A DNA stretch of 64,000 nucleotides from Pseudomonas sp. LS-2 (GCF_003605735.1 NZ_QXTJ01000023.1:34568-98567); one strand, 5' to 3'; shown: positions 43,761-53,300, counted from the first letter of the stretch. Translations and numbers: made by a program. Notes: generated by a model from the letters alone, not told the origin.

Positions 43761-46478
43761 ATGCTCGCTGTCTTGTTCGATCACAGTCGGCACACACTGC
43801 ACGTCGACGAGCTTGACGCCGCCCTCGACGTGCTGACGTTCACGGGCGAAGAACGGCTCAGCCAGCCGTTCATCTACGTCATCGAATTCACCTCGGCAAA
43901 GCAGGACATCGGCGCCGGACACATGCTTGGCAAAGCGGCACGGTTCACGCTGCACACCGCCCCCCATTTGCTGCCCAAGGCGATTCGCGGGTTGCCGGTG
44001 CCCACCGTCGAGCCGCTGCGCATGCTGCGTGGGATGATCACAGGCTTCAAGTGCCTGTCCGCCTCCAGGGACGAGGCACGCTACGAGGTCACGCTCGAGC
44101 CGCGCATGGCCCTGTTGTCCCGAGGGCATCAATACCGCCTCTACCAACACCTGTCGGTGCCGGAGATTGTCGACAGCATTCTGCGCGGCCGCCACGGTAT
44201 GGAAGGGCAGGATTTCCGGTTCCGACTGGTCCGCGAATACCCCCGGCGAGAGCAGGTGATGCAGTTCGGCGAAAGCGATCTGGCGTTCATCTCGCGGCTG
44301 CTGGCGCAAGTGGGCATCTGGTTTCGTTTCGTCCACGACGCCCGGCTGGACATCGATGTCATCGAGTTTCACGACGACCAGCGCCACTATCGATGGCCCC
44401 GGACCGAGGTGCCATGCCGCTCGCCCTCGGGGCTGGACAGCAATGATCAGGACGCCGTGTGGCAGTTGCAATCCAACCATTGTGTGGTGGAAAAGAACAT
44501 TCACTTTCGCGCTTACGACCCTCGCCATGCAAACGTCTGGCTTGACGGCGAAGTCGACCAGAGCCGCCGCGCCACCACCACCTACGGCGAGGCCTATCAC
44601 TACGCTGAGCCCTACACCGTCTTGGGCGACGCGCTGGATCAGGACGAAGACCTCGAGAGTGAAAGCGGCTTTTTCTACGCCCGCCTGCGGCACGAACGTT
44701 ATCTCAATGCTCAGACGCGTTTAAGCGGCGTCAGCAGCAGTGCGACCCTGTCGCTGGCGCAGATCCTCAACGTCACCGGCGAGGCCCCTCACGCGTTCGA
44801 ACCTGGCGCGGTGATCACTCGCCTGAGCCTGCGCGCCGCTCGGGACCGCAGCTTCGAAGTCGCTTTCGAGGCCATTCCCTATAGCGAAACCGTATGCTTC
44901 CGTCCCCCGGTGCCGCCCAAGCCGCAGATCGCGGGCACTGTCGCTGCGCGGGTGACCGGCGTCAACGCCGACGACCCCTACAGCCACATCGACATGGAAG
45001 GTCGCTACAAGGTCAACTTCCTGTTCGACCGCGACACCTGGCAGCCCGGCCATGAAAGCGCCTGGCTGCGTCTGGCCCGCGCCTACGCTGGCGACACTCA
45101 TGGCCTGCACCTGCCGCTGATTCCCGGCACCGAAGTGGCCGTGGCGTTCGAGCACGGCGACCCCGACCGCCCCTACATCGCCCATGCCTTGCACGATGAC
45201 CGGCACCCGGACCCGGTGACCCTCGCGGATCGAGACTACACCCGCAACGTGCTGCGCACGCCGGCCAACAACAAACTGCGCATGGAAGACGAGCGCGGCA
45301 AGGAACACATCAAGCTGAGCACCGAGCACAGCGGCAAGAGCCAGCTGAATCTGGGCCATCTGGTGGACGCCGAAAAGCACACGCGCGGCGAAGGCTTCGA
45401 ACTGCGCACCGATGGCCGGGGGGCGATTCGCGGCGGAAAGGGGCTGTTCATCACCGCCGACCAACAGGCCGCCGCGCAAGGCCAGCAACTGGAGATGGCA
45501 TCGGCCGTCGCGCATTTGCAGCACGCGGTCGAGCAACTGCAAGCGCTGTCGCAGGATGCCCAGGCGAGCAAGGCCGAGCCTGCCGGCGTCCAGGCGCAAC
45601 TGGACCTGCTGGAGCAGAATCTCGAACAGCTCAAATCAGCCGTTTTGCTGCTCAGCGCACCCCAGGGCATCGCCCTCGCCAGCGGCAAACACGTGCAACT
45701 GGCCGCGCACGACAACCTGATGCTCAACGCCGGAGGCGAGGCCGACATCAGCGTGGTCAGGCGGATGTTCGTCGGCGTCGGGCAAGGGCTGAGCCTGTTC
45801 GTGCGCAAACTGGGCATCAAGCTGATCGCCAATCAGGGCCCGGTCACCGTGCAGGCGCAGAACGACACCCTGGAATTGCTCGCCCGGCAAGGCCTGAGCA
45901 TCACCAGCACCGAAGACGAAATCCACATCGTCGCCAAGAAGAAGATCGTGCTCAACGCCGCCGGCAGCTACCTCACCCTCGAACAAGACGGTATCGAGTC
46001 GGGGACGGCGGGGGACCACCTGATCAAGGCCGCGAACCTGCGCTTCAAAAAGGGCGCCGCGACCATGGCCGCCGACCATCCCGACTACCCCAGACAGCAG
46101 ACCCGGCAACCCTTGCGCCTGAAGCTGGCGGCCGCGCCCAACCTTGCCGGCAGTTGGAGCCACATGCCCTACAAGGTCTATGCCGATGGCGGATTGATCA
46201 GCGAAGGCGTCATGGACGAAAGCGGGCACGTCGAGATCGACCATCAGGCGGCGACGCAGGAGTACCGGCTGGAAATGGCGAACGGCGTCAGCTACCGGAT
46301 TCCGACCCCTACCGCTTACAGCAATCCCGAGCAGGGAAGGCTGGCGAACCAGGGCCTGCACCACCACCGCTCGGCCCCCGGCACCCCCGTCAATCAACCG
46401 GATTCGCACACCGACCACCGCACGCTCTACGCCGCCGTGCTCAACAACATCGCCGATCAGGAAGAGGAGGCCCCATGA
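43761..46478 (+). CDS. vgrG: VgrG spike with DUF2345 and C-terminal transthyretin-like domain
   Basis: A 905-residue spike protein. Residues 1 to about 400 are the gp27-like part, then the gp5 OB-fold (PYSHIDMEGRYKVNFLFDRD; VAVAFEHGDPDRPYI), the beta-helix needle and a DUF2345 region (about 640-775) with inserted coiled-coil (LQHAVEQLQALSQDAQA). The last 126 residues look like a transthyretin-type fold (about 783-850; KVYADGGLISEGVMDESGHV), then a His-rich tail. In other bacteria such a domain binds phospholipase effectors, so it probably carries the Tle5 encoded next, whose ATG overlaps the vgrG stop. Confidence 0.92.
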   Translation: MLAVLFDHSRHTLHVDELDAALDVLTFTGEERLSQPFIYVIEFTSAKQDIGAGHMLGKAARFTLHTAPHLLPKAIRGLPVPTVEPLRMLRGMITGFKCLSASRDEARYEVTLEPRMALLSRGHQYRLYQHLSVPEIVDSILRGRHGMEGQDFRFRLVREYPRREQVMQFGESDLAFISRLLAQVGIWFRFVHDARLDIDVIEFHDDQRHYRWPRTEVPCRSPSGLDSNDQDAVWQLQSNHCVVEKNIHFRAYDPRHANVWLDGEVDQSRRATTTYGEAYHYAEPYTVLGDALDQDEDLESESGFFYARLRHERYLNAQTRLSGVSSSATLSLAQILNVTGEAPHAFEPGAVITRLSLRAARDRSFEVAFEAIPYSETVCFRPPVPPKPQIAGTVAARVTGVNADDPYSHIDMEGRYKVNFLFDRDTWQPGHESAWLRLARAYAGDTHGLHLPLIPGTEVAVAFEHGDPDRPYIAHALHDDRHPDPVTLADRDYTRNVLRTPANNKLRMEDERGKEHIKLSTEHSGKSQLNLGHLVDAEKHTRGEGFELRTDGRGAIRGGKGLFITADQQAAAQGQQLEMASAVAHLQHAVEQLQALSQDAQASKAEPAGVQAQLDLLEQNLEQLKSAVLLLSAPQGIALASGKHVQLAAHDNLMLNAGGEADISVVRRMFVGVGQGLSLFVRKLGIKLIANQGPVTVQAQNDTLELLARQGLSITSTEDEIHIVAKKKIVLNAAGSYLTLEQDGIESGTAGDHLIKAANLRFKKGAATMAADHPDYPRQQTRQPLRLKLAAAPNLAGSWSHMPYKVYADGGLISEGVMDESGHVEIDHQAATQEYRLEMANGVSYRIPTPTAYSNPEQGRLANQGLHHHRSAPGTPVNQPDSHTDHRTLYAAVLNNIADQEEEAP

Positions 46479-48376
46479 CGCTGCCAGAAATCGTCGCGCC
46501 CATCGCATTTCAAGACACCGAGACTGTCACCCTGTGCACGCCCTGGTACGTGCAGGACACCGAGTACGCGCCTGCGATGGCAACTTACAAGCCGCTGATC
46601 AATGGCGAAGAAACCTTTCGTGCCGTGCATAAGGCCATCGAAAAAGCGACCCAGTCGGTGGACATTATCTGCTGGGGTTTTCAGCCGTCGATGTATTTTA
46701 TTCGTAAGGGCGGGAAACACCCCCGCATCGGTCAATTACTGCTGAAAAAGGCCCAAGAGGGCGTGAGAGTACGGGTGCTGGGCTGGGAGATGCCATTCAA
46801 CACCGCAGGTGTGGGAGGCGAAGCCAATCTGCCGGGTAAGGGGCTGGTCTCGCTGGGAGACCGCGCGATGCAAACCTCGACCTGGGAGCAGTACGAATAC
46901 GACCGCGAATGGTTCGCTGCCTGTTCAATTGCCACCGTTCAGACACCCTGGCGCATCAGTGACAAGCGACCGGCCTACGCCAGTCGCGGTTTCAGCCTGT
47001 TCGACCGTGCAGAGATCATCCATCAGGCCAGATCCCACAGCGCCGACCCGGACCTCAGCATCAGCACCCTCGGGGCACTTGGGCTCGCCGTCACCCACCA
47101 CCAGAAAACCGTGCTGGTGGACTATGAAGCTCCCGAGCGGGCGGTGGGTTTCGTCATGGGCCACAACACCCTTGACGAGTATTGGGACACCGACAGCCAT
47201 TCTTCGCGCAATCGCGACCCGGCCAGCAAACCTGCCCCCAATGCCGGGCCCCGGGGCGATACACCGCGCCAAGACATCTCCAGCCAGGTGGCCGGGCCGA
47301 TCCTGGAACACCTACACCACAACTTCGCCACCGCCTGGTTAGACGCCACCGGCGAAGACCTGATGAGCACTCGCGACGCCATGGCATTGGGCAGGCGTTT
47401 GAGATGCCCGCCCGGCGAGCAGCGGCAGATGGCCCAGATCCTGCGCACCCAGGCCCAGGAAGGCCGACGCGACATCGAGAAGCTCTACCTGCAAGCGGTG
47501 AACAACGCCACGGGTTTCATCTACATCGAAAATCAGTATTTCCGATGGCCACCGCTGGCCGAAGCGATCAAGAAGGCCGCCATCGCCCAGACCAGAGGCG
47601 GACGCGATCCCGGTAAACACGGCGCGCTGCACCTGTTCGTGATCACCAACGTCACCGACGATGGCATCGGCAAAGGCACGGTCAACACCCACCGCATGCT
47701 CGACAGCCTGGGGCGCGCCGACACCATGCCAAAGATCACCCAGCTTCAGCGCATCGAGTCCGCCAAGGCAAAGGCCGCTGCACAGGAGCCGGACTTGAGT
47801 GAACTGATCGAAGACCATGCGTTGACCCTCTTGACCGGGCTGTTGAGCGGGCGTGACAGCACGATCAACGAAAAGGCTCGCGAGAAACAGCGCGACGCCG
47901 AACGCTCGGCGGAGTGGCGGATGGCCGTGCTCGAACAGGAGATCAAGGCCATCGAGCAGGAAGTGATCAAGCCCGAAGAAATCCCCAACCTGAAGGTGCA
48001 CATCTGCTCGCTGGTGGCCCCCGACTCACCCGCGGGCAACTGGATGCCGGTGTACATCCACTCCAAGTTGATGATCGTCGATGACGTCTTCACCACCCAC
48101 GGCTCGGCGAACATCAACACCCGCAGCATGCAGGTCGACAGTGAGCTGAACATTGCTCATGAGTGGGCGAGTAAGACTCAGGCGTTGAGGCGGAGGTTGT
48201 GGGATCTGCATACGGCGGGGGAAGGGATGCAGAACGATCCGAAGGTGGCGTTTGAGGCTTGGCAGAACGTTATCAAGGAAAACAAAAAGAGAAAGGCTGA
48301 AAAGGGGGGAGGTAAACCCTATGCCCCCCTCGTCGAGTTTCATTACTGCCCCGCGACGCTGACGAATCTCGACTGA
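46475..48376 (+). CDS. tle5: Tle5-type phospholipase D T6SS effector
   Basis: A 633-residue phospholipase D with two HKD motifs: HQKTVLVD (His209, Lys211, Asp216) and HSKLMIVD (His529, Lys531, Asp536). Each is followed by the expected GxxN-like segment (MGHNTLDEYW; HGSANINTRS). Tle5/PldA-type effectors break down phosphatidylethanolamine in rival membranes. There is no signal peptide, as expected for VgrG-borne cargo. It overlaps vgrG by four bases and the next lipoprotein gene by one base. Confidence 0.93.
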   Translation: MTLPEIVAPIAFQDTETVTLCTPWYVQDTEYAPAMATYKPLINGEETFRAVHKAIEKATQSVDIICWGFQPSMYFIRKGGKHPRIGQLLLKKAQEGVRVRVLGWEMPFNTAGVGGEANLPGKGLVSLGDRAMQTSTWEQYEYDREWFAACSIATVQTPWRISDKRPAYASRGFSLFDRAEIIHQARSHSADPDLSISTLGALGLAVTHHQKTVLVDYEAPERAVGFVMGHNTLDEYWDTDSHSSRNRDPASKPAPNAGPRGDTPRQDISSQVAGPILEHLHHNFATAWLDATGEDLMSTRDAMALGRRLRCPPGEQRQMAQILRTQAQEGRRDIEKLYLQAVNNATGFIYIENQYFRWPPLAEAIKKAAIAQTRGGRDPGKHGALHLFVITNVTDDGIGKGTVNTHRMLDSLGRADTMPKITQLQRIESAKAKAAAQEPDLSELIEDHALTLLTGLLSGRDSTINEKAREKQRDAERSAEWRMAVLEQEIKAIEQEVIKPEEIPNLKVHICSLVAPDSPAGNWMPVYIHSKLMIVDDVFTTHGSANINTRSMQVDSELNIAHEWASKTQALRRRLWDLHTAGEGMQNDPKVAFEAWQNVIKENKKRKAEKGGGKPYAPLVEFHYCPATLTNLD

Positions 48377-49659
48377 TGCGCTTATTACTGCTGCTCGCCT
48401 GCCTGACTCTGACTGCCTGTGACAACCGCAACGGGTTATCGCCACCCCCCGACAAGGACATTCCGATGAAATCCCTCGCTGCCATCAAGGACAACTTGGC
48501 CTTCACCTGTAGACACGAAGTGCTACCTCCAGCCCCCAGCGAGAGCGATGTGCTGTTTCAGTACGCCCGCTGGCTGCAGAAAAACAACCAACTTATGCAT
48601 GACCCGAATACCGATCCCGAAATTGCGCGGCTGTATCGCATTGCCGCCGAAAATGGCCATGTAAAAGCCAATATCAATCTGCAAAACGGCAGCCTGCGCG
48701 GCAAGTTCAGACTGCGGGGGCATGAGCACCTGCGCTTCAGCCAAGACCTGATCGATGCAGACGTGGCTACGGGGCATTACTTCGTGTCGCTGTTTCTAAA
48801 AAACGGCATTGCCGATCTGAATCAGGACATGGAGATGTCTCTGCGCTATCTGCGCAAGGCTGCCGATGAGGGCAGTGCGCAAGCCCAGTACGAAATCGGT
48901 GATGCGCTTGCGCCGAGCGATATCGCCCCAGAAGTTGCGGTGCAGATGTACCGCTGTGCCGCAAGTCAAGGCCACGGCGAAGCGGCGTCGACATTGGGAG
49001 TTGACCGTAAATACAACAAGCAATATCGAGAAGCGCTCGAAGCATTTCAACTTGGTGTCGCCGCAGGCGATGAAAGCTCCGCCAGTTTTTTGCGCAAGGG
49101 TTTTCGAGGGCCAGAACCCACCAACGAACTGTATTACCTTGCTCTCGGGGAGGATATCGAGCGCGCCGCCCGCTACGACATAATCTGGAGCATCCTCGCG
49201 GACTACTCCTACGCCCACCCCAAAGTCCCCGAAATCAACGACATCCTCCCGCTCCCACCGGCCACGCTGCCGCCGTGGGACGGCAAGTTGCAATGGCTCG
49301 AAGCCCGCGAAGCGAATGTCCCGCCCGAAAAACCGTCCTCAGAGCTGATCCGGCGCCTGACCGAGGACCTGAAACTCGACCCCGCCACCGGCAGGCCGAT
49401 GCCGGGGGCCAAGGGCTTCAGTCAGGCGCACTTGTCGGCCAAAAACTGCCTCGCCGGCACCCCATGCCCGGTCAGTGGTTACTGGCAGGTTGTCGAGCAC
49501 GAAGAACTGTTCACACCCGGCGGCCGGCCGATCATCCGTCACTTCGCGCAAGGCGACGTCTTTCCCGTCGAGCAGATGCGCTATTACGAAGCCCGCATCT
49601 GGCCGCTGTCCAAGCGCCTGTGCGAAGGCCCGGTGCAGGTCATGTGGAGGTTGGCGTGA
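48376..49659 (+). CDS. Sel1-repeat lipoprotein, probable Tli5 immunity protein
   Basis: A 427-residue lipoprotein. The signal peptide ends in a lipobox LTAC, giving an acylated Cys15. The middle contains Sel1/TPR-type repeats (EIARLYRIAAENGHVKANI, SLRYLRKAADEGSAQAQYEIG, EALEAFQLGVAAGDESS). The C-terminal 90 residues (DPATGRPMPGAKGF onward, ending in VMWRLA) form a separate cap absent from the next paralogue. Periplasmic Sel1 lipoproteins are the known immunity type for Tle5 phospholipases. The TGATG junction with the effector gene shows coupling. Confidence 0.85.
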   Translation: MRLLLLLACLTLTACDNRNGLSPPPDKDIPMKSLAAIKDNLAFTCRHEVLPPAPSESDVLFQYARWLQKNNQLMHDPNTDPEIARLYRIAAENGHVKANINLQNGSLRGKFRLRGHEHLRFSQDLIDADVATGHYFVSLFLKNGIADLNQDMEMSLRYLRKAADEGSAQAQYEIGDALAPSDIAPEVAVQMYRCAASQGHGEAASTLGVDRKYNKQYREALEAFQLGVAAGDESSASFLRKGFRGPEPTNELYYLALGEDIERAARYDIIWSILADYSYAHPKVPEINDILPLPPATLPPWDGKLQWLEAREANVPPEKPSSELIRRLTEDLKLDPATGRPMPGAKGFSQAHLSAKNCLAGTPCPVSGYWQVVEHEELFTPGGRPIIRHFAQGDVFPVEQMRYYEARIWPLSKRLCEGPVQVMWRLA

Positions 49660-50673
49660 TGAACCGTGCGTGGGTGTTGTCATGCCTGCTGCTGGCGGGT
49701 TGCGACCGCCCCGACACCGAGCAGCAGGCTGGCGTATCGGTGCCGTCACTCAGCGCCATCCAGGAACATCTGGCCTTCACCTGCCAACACGAGGTCATAC
49801 CCCAAGCCAGTGCCGACAGCGACGTGCTGTTCCAGTACGCCCGTTGGCTGCAGAAAAATAACCAGCTCATGCAGGACCCGAATACCGATCTCGAGATTGC
49901 GCGGCTGTATCGCATCGCCGCCGAAAACGGCCATGTCAAAGCCAATATCAATCTGCAAAACGGCAGCCTGCGCGGCAAGTTCAGACTGCGGGGGCACGAG
50001 CTCCTGCGGTTCAGTCAAGATTTGATCGATGCAAAGGTGGCAACGGGTTACTACTTCGTGTCGGTTTTTCTAAAGAATGGTATTGCCGACCTGAAGCAGG
50101 ACTCGGAGATGTCGCTGCGCTTTCTGCGCAAGGCTGCCGACGAAGGCAGTGCGCAAGCCCAGTACGAAATAGGTGAGGCGCTGGCGCCGAGCGACCGGGC
50201 ACCGGATGTTTCGCGGCAGATGCGCCGCTGCGCGGCTGAGCAAGGTCAGGGGAACGCTGCGCGCGCTTTGGGCGTTGATCTCAAGTTCACCAAGCAATAT
50301 CAAGACGCGCTGGAAGCATTTCAATTGGGAGTTGCAGCAGGTGATGAATCTTCGGCAGGACGTCTTGCCGAGGGATTCAAAGGGCCTGAGGCAACGAACA
50401 AGCTGTATTACATGGACTTGCAAGAGGACTCAGAACGCGCCTCCCGTTACCACCAAATCTGGAGCATCCTCGCCGACTATTCCTACGCCCACCCCAAAGT
50501 CCCCGAAATAAACGACATCCTCCCGCTGCCTCCGGCCAAGCTCCCGCCGTGGGACGGCAAGCTGCAATGGCTCGAAGCCCGCGAAGCCAATGTCCCGCCC
50601 GAAAAACCCTCCCCAGAGCTGATCCGGCGCCTGACCGAGCACCTGAAACTCGACCCAGCCACCGGCAGGCCCT
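48376..50673 (+). repeat. Tandem duplication of the immunity gene
   Basis: The segments at about 48376-49390 and 49659-50673 are direct repeats with scattered differences, each about 1.0 kb. Similarity stops at the codons for GRP, at the truncation point of the second copy. Confidence 0.85.
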
Positions 50674-50729
50674 GGTCGCAATCACCTTCCGTTACCCAAT
50701 CCACCCAATTGAAAAAGGATTTCGCATGA
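49659..50729 (+). CDS. Second Sel1-repeat lipoprotein, C-terminally truncated paralogue
   Basis: A 356-residue lipoprotein with lipobox LAGC. It is nearly identical in long stretches to the preceding gene (NNQLMQDPNTDLEIARLYRI; SYAHPKVPEINDILPLPPAK) up to DPATGRP. There the paralogue's last 90 residues are missing and 18 unrelated residues (WSQSPSVTQSTQLKKDFA) follow, read through the PAAR leader so that its stop overlaps the PAAR ATG by four bases. A deletion of about 270 bases after gene duplication explains this. The first gene joins it by TGATG. Confidence 0.85.
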   Translation: MNRAWVLSCLLLAGCDRPDTEQQAGVSVPSLSAIQEHLAFTCQHEVIPQASADSDVLFQYARWLQKNNQLMQDPNTDLEIARLYRIAAENGHVKANINLQNGSLRGKFRLRGHELLRFSQDLIDAKVATGYYFVSVFLKNGIADLKQDSEMSLRFLRKAADEGSAQAQYEIGEALAPSDRAPDVSRQMRRCAAEQGQGNAARALGVDLKFTKQYQDALEAFQLGVAAGDESSAGRLAEGFKGPEATNKLYYMDLQEDSERASRYHQIWSILADYSYAHPKVPEINDILPLPPAKLPPWDGKLQWLEAREANVPPEKPSPELIRRLTEHLKLDPATGRPWSQSPSVTQSTQLKKDFA

Positions 50730-50989
50730 AAGGCGTCATTCGCATCAGCGACGCAACCAGCAGCGGCGGCGCAGTCACATCCGGCTCCGCGGTGATGATA
50801 TTCGACGGTCTTGGTGTGGCTCGCGTCGGCGACAGCGTTTTCTGTCCACTGCCAGGTCATGGTGCAAACAGGATTGCCCAGGGCAATTCGGGGTTCAGCG
50901 ACGATGATGTGCCGGTCGCGTTTGACGGTGACCGTTGTGAGTGCGGCTGCACATTGATCACCTCGCTGCCGGAAATGACCGCGGGCTGA
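50726..50989 (+). CDS. PAAR-domain spike tip
   Basis: An 87-residue PAAR protein (GVIRISDATSSGGAVTSGS; GVARVGDSVFCPLPGHG; GDRCECGCTLITSLP). It sharpens the VgrG tip with a zinc-bound cone. It has no effector extension. The ribosome site AAGGAT lies in the end of the truncated lipoprotein gene. TssF follows 43 bases later. Confidence 0.92.
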   Translation: MKGVIRISDATSSGGAVTSGSAVMIFDGLGVARVGDSVFCPLPGHGANRIAQGNSGFSDDDVPVAFDGDRCECGCTLITSLPEMTAG

Positions 50990-51032
50990 ACAGGCTCAAT
51001 ATTTTTCCATTCCCGAGACAAGGACATCTTCG

Positions 51033-52799
51033 ATGAGCAAGGACAATCCGACCCAGGCGTACTTTGACGCCGAAATGCGTTACCTGCGCGAAGCGGCGAA
51101 GGAGTTCGCGAGCCAGTTCCCCGACCGCGCCGCAATGTTGAATCTGGATAAAACCGGGGCGCGGGATCCGAGCGTCGAGCACCTGTTTCAAGGCTTCGCC
51201 TTTCTAATGGGGCGAATGCGCGAGAAGCTGGACGACGACTTTCCGGAGTTGAGTGAAGGGCTGGTCGACATGGTACGGCCGGAATGCTTGCGCATGGTTC
51301 CTTCGCTGTCGGTCGTCGAGCTTGCGCCAGACGTCAACAAGATGAAGGACTGCCAGACGATCCACAAAGGGTTCGAAGTGCGCTCCAAGCCCGTCGGCCC
51401 ACTCGGGACGCGCTGCCGCTACACCACGACCCAGGACCTGGCGCTGCGCGCGCTGGCGCTCGATGCCGTCAAGGTAGGGCAGGCGCCCGATGGCTGCTCG
51501 ACCATCACCCTGCGTTTTTCGCGAGGCAGACTGATGCAATGGGACTGCATCGACCTCCAGAACATACCGCTTTACCTCGATGGCAGCGAGGCTGTTGCAA
51601 CCGCTCTGCATCATGCGCTGTCGTTGAACTCACCGCAGATCTACCTGCGTCGGGAGGGGGCGGAGCGCGAATTGCACGACGTGTATTTCGCGGTGAAGGG
51701 CTTTAGCGAGGACGACCGGCTCTGGCCTCGGGGTGACAGTCAGGACGGCGACCATCAGCTATGGCTGGAGTATTTCAGCTTTCCCGAAAAATTCATGTTT
51801 CTGAGGCTCAAGGGGCTGGAGCAGGTGACGTTCGAGCCTTCTATGCCGTGGTTCGAGCTTGAGGTGATCCTGCACAAACCCTGGCCCCGTTCGTTAGCCC
51901 TCAGTCACGAGAACGTTCGCCTCCATGCCGTGCCGGTCATTAATGCATTTGCCCTGGAAGTGCCCCCTCTGACGCTCGACCCTTTGCAGAGCGAATATCT
52001 GCTGCGACCGATGGATAAGGATGGCGGGCACGTTGAAATCTACTCGGTGGACAGCGTCATTGCGGCCAAGAGTTCCGCGCGGCACAAATACGTGCCCTTC
52101 AGCCGTTTCCAGCACAAGGGCGGGATGTTGCCGAATCAGACGCCTGGGCACTATTACCATACCCGGCTCAAGCGCGCGCCGAGCGGCGCGTATGACACGT
52201 GGCTGATCCTGGGCGGAGACGGCTTCGAGCTCGACCGCTCGAAACAGGCGCAGACCCTGTCGTTGAAGTTGACGGGCACCAACGGTCACACCTCGCGAAT
52301 GGCATTGACCAAAACCGTGCTGGACGAGCGCGGGCATTCGCATGAAGCGCAGTTCACGGTGCGCAATCTGTGCGCGCCGACCATGCCGTTCTACCCGCCT
52401 GACAAGGATCGTTTTCATTGGCAGGTGCTCAGTCACCTTGGGCCGAATTTCCTGCCAATGCTAGACAGTGCCGAAGTCTTGAGGAACACGCTGGCACTCT
52501 ATGACTGGACCGGTGATGAGCGGAACCGGCACCGGCTACAGGGGATCGTCGAGGTAAAACATCACCTGCTCCAACGCTTCGAGAAAGGGTTTCTGCTGCG
52601 CGGTGTGGACATTGAAGTCACGCTGGATGGCAGCCGTTTTGCGGGGGAGGGCGATATGGTTCTGTTTGGTCTATTGCTCAACCATTTCTTTGCGCAGTAC
52701 GCCGATATCCATCTGTTCAACCAACTGACGCTGGTCATGCTTCCCGAGAAGAAGTGCCTGCGATGGGAAGAAAATCACAGCCAGCGCGTGCCCGGATGA
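51033..52799 (+). CDS. tssF: TssF (VasA/ImpG), T6SS baseplate wedge protein
   Basis: A 588-residue TssF of normal length. The family start YFDAEMRYLREAAKEFASQF and the following DPSVEHLFQGFAFLMGRMREKLDDDFPELSEGL are clear; the middle and end (YLLRPMDKDGGHVEIYSVD; FEKGFLLRGVDIEVTLDG; VLFGLLLNHFFAQYADIHLF) match as well. TssF forms a heterotrimer with TssG and TssK at the baseplate. None of those, nor TssE, is here. Its closeness to PAAR (43 bases) shows it belongs to the effector operon. A dedicated TssF copy may fit this VgrG to a shared machine. Confidence 0.9.
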   Translation: MSKDNPTQAYFDAEMRYLREAAKEFASQFPDRAAMLNLDKTGARDPSVEHLFQGFAFLMGRMREKLDDDFPELSEGLVDMVRPECLRMVPSLSVVELAPDVNKMKDCQTIHKGFEVRSKPVGPLGTRCRYTTTQDLALRALALDAVKVGQAPDGCSTITLRFSRGRLMQWDCIDLQNIPLYLDGSEAVATALHHALSLNSPQIYLRREGAERELHDVYFAVKGFSEDDRLWPRGDSQDGDHQLWLEYFSFPEKFMFLRLKGLEQVTFEPSMPWFELEVILHKPWPRSLALSHENVRLHAVPVINAFALEVPPLTLDPLQSEYLLRPMDKDGGHVEIYSVDSVIAAKSSARHKYVPFSRFQHKGGMLPNQTPGHYYHTRLKRAPSGAYDTWLILGGDGFELDRSKQAQTLSLKLTGTNGHTSRMALTKTVLDERGHSHEAQFTVRNLCAPTMPFYPPDKDRFHWQVLSHLGPNFLPMLDSAEVLRNTLALYDWTGDERNRHRLQGIVEVKHHLLQRFEKGFLLRGVDIEVTLDGSRFAGEGDMVLFGLLLNHFFAQYADIHLFNQLTLVMLPEKKCLRWEENHSQRVPG

Positions 52800-52829
52800 G
52801 CGCCGCGCAAAACCCGGACGCTTAAAGGT

Positions 52830-53060
52830 TCAAGGCACAGCGAAGTGCAGCACCAGTTGCACGATGCCCATCAGCATCAGCGCGAAGATCGCGGTGAAGG
52901 CAATGCCCATGATCACGAAGTGCGACGGCTTGCCGTGGGTGAAGTCCCGCGCGCGGTTCTTGTGGCTCTGCACGCCGAAGGCAGCGGCCATGACGCTGTG
53001 CAGCATCTGCCAGAAGGTCGGGGGCTTGTTGTCTTCGGGGCGTTGCGGGGCGTTGTCCAT
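52830..53060 (-). CDS. DUF2970 small membrane protein
   Basis: A 76-residue protein with one C-terminal membrane segment (FVIMGIAFTAIFALMLMGIVQLVLHF) and the DUF2970 core FWQMLHSVMAAAFGVQSHKNRARDF. Function is unknown in the family. The ATG at 53060 has a GGAGAG ribosome site; a longer open frame to 53330 runs into REP sequence and is rejected. It converges on tssF with 30 bases between stops. Confidence 0.88.
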   Translation of the reverse strand: MDNAPQRPEDNKPPTFWQMLHSVMAAAFGVQSHKNRARDFTHGKPSHFVIMGIAFTAIFALMLMGIVQLVLHFAVP

Positions 53061-53133
53061 GTTCTCTCCAGCGCCTGGGAGGTGCTGAAGAAATGATAGT
53101 CGCAAATCAGAGGTGGATCTGCGTCGTGGCGCG

Positions 53134-53300
53134 ATGATCGTTCCCACGCTCGGCGTGGTAACGCTGCGATTGACGCTCCGCGTCAGAAGGGACGCGGAGC
53201 GTCCTGCCAGGCATTCCCACGCTGGAGCGTGGGAACGATCATGATAGGGAGCAGCACGGCTTGCCGGCGGTAGCGATCTCGAATGCGTCACCGCCGGGAC
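53134..53300. repeat. Nested REP cluster
   Basis: An outer inverted repeat (ATGATCGTTCCCACGC at 53134-53149 and complement at 53227-53242) encloses a perfect GACGCTCCGCGTC palindrome pair at 53172-53203. A GGCTTGCCGGCGGTAGCG half-element follows to about 53300. This 309-base gap between DUF2970 and metH has no gene. Confidence 0.8.
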
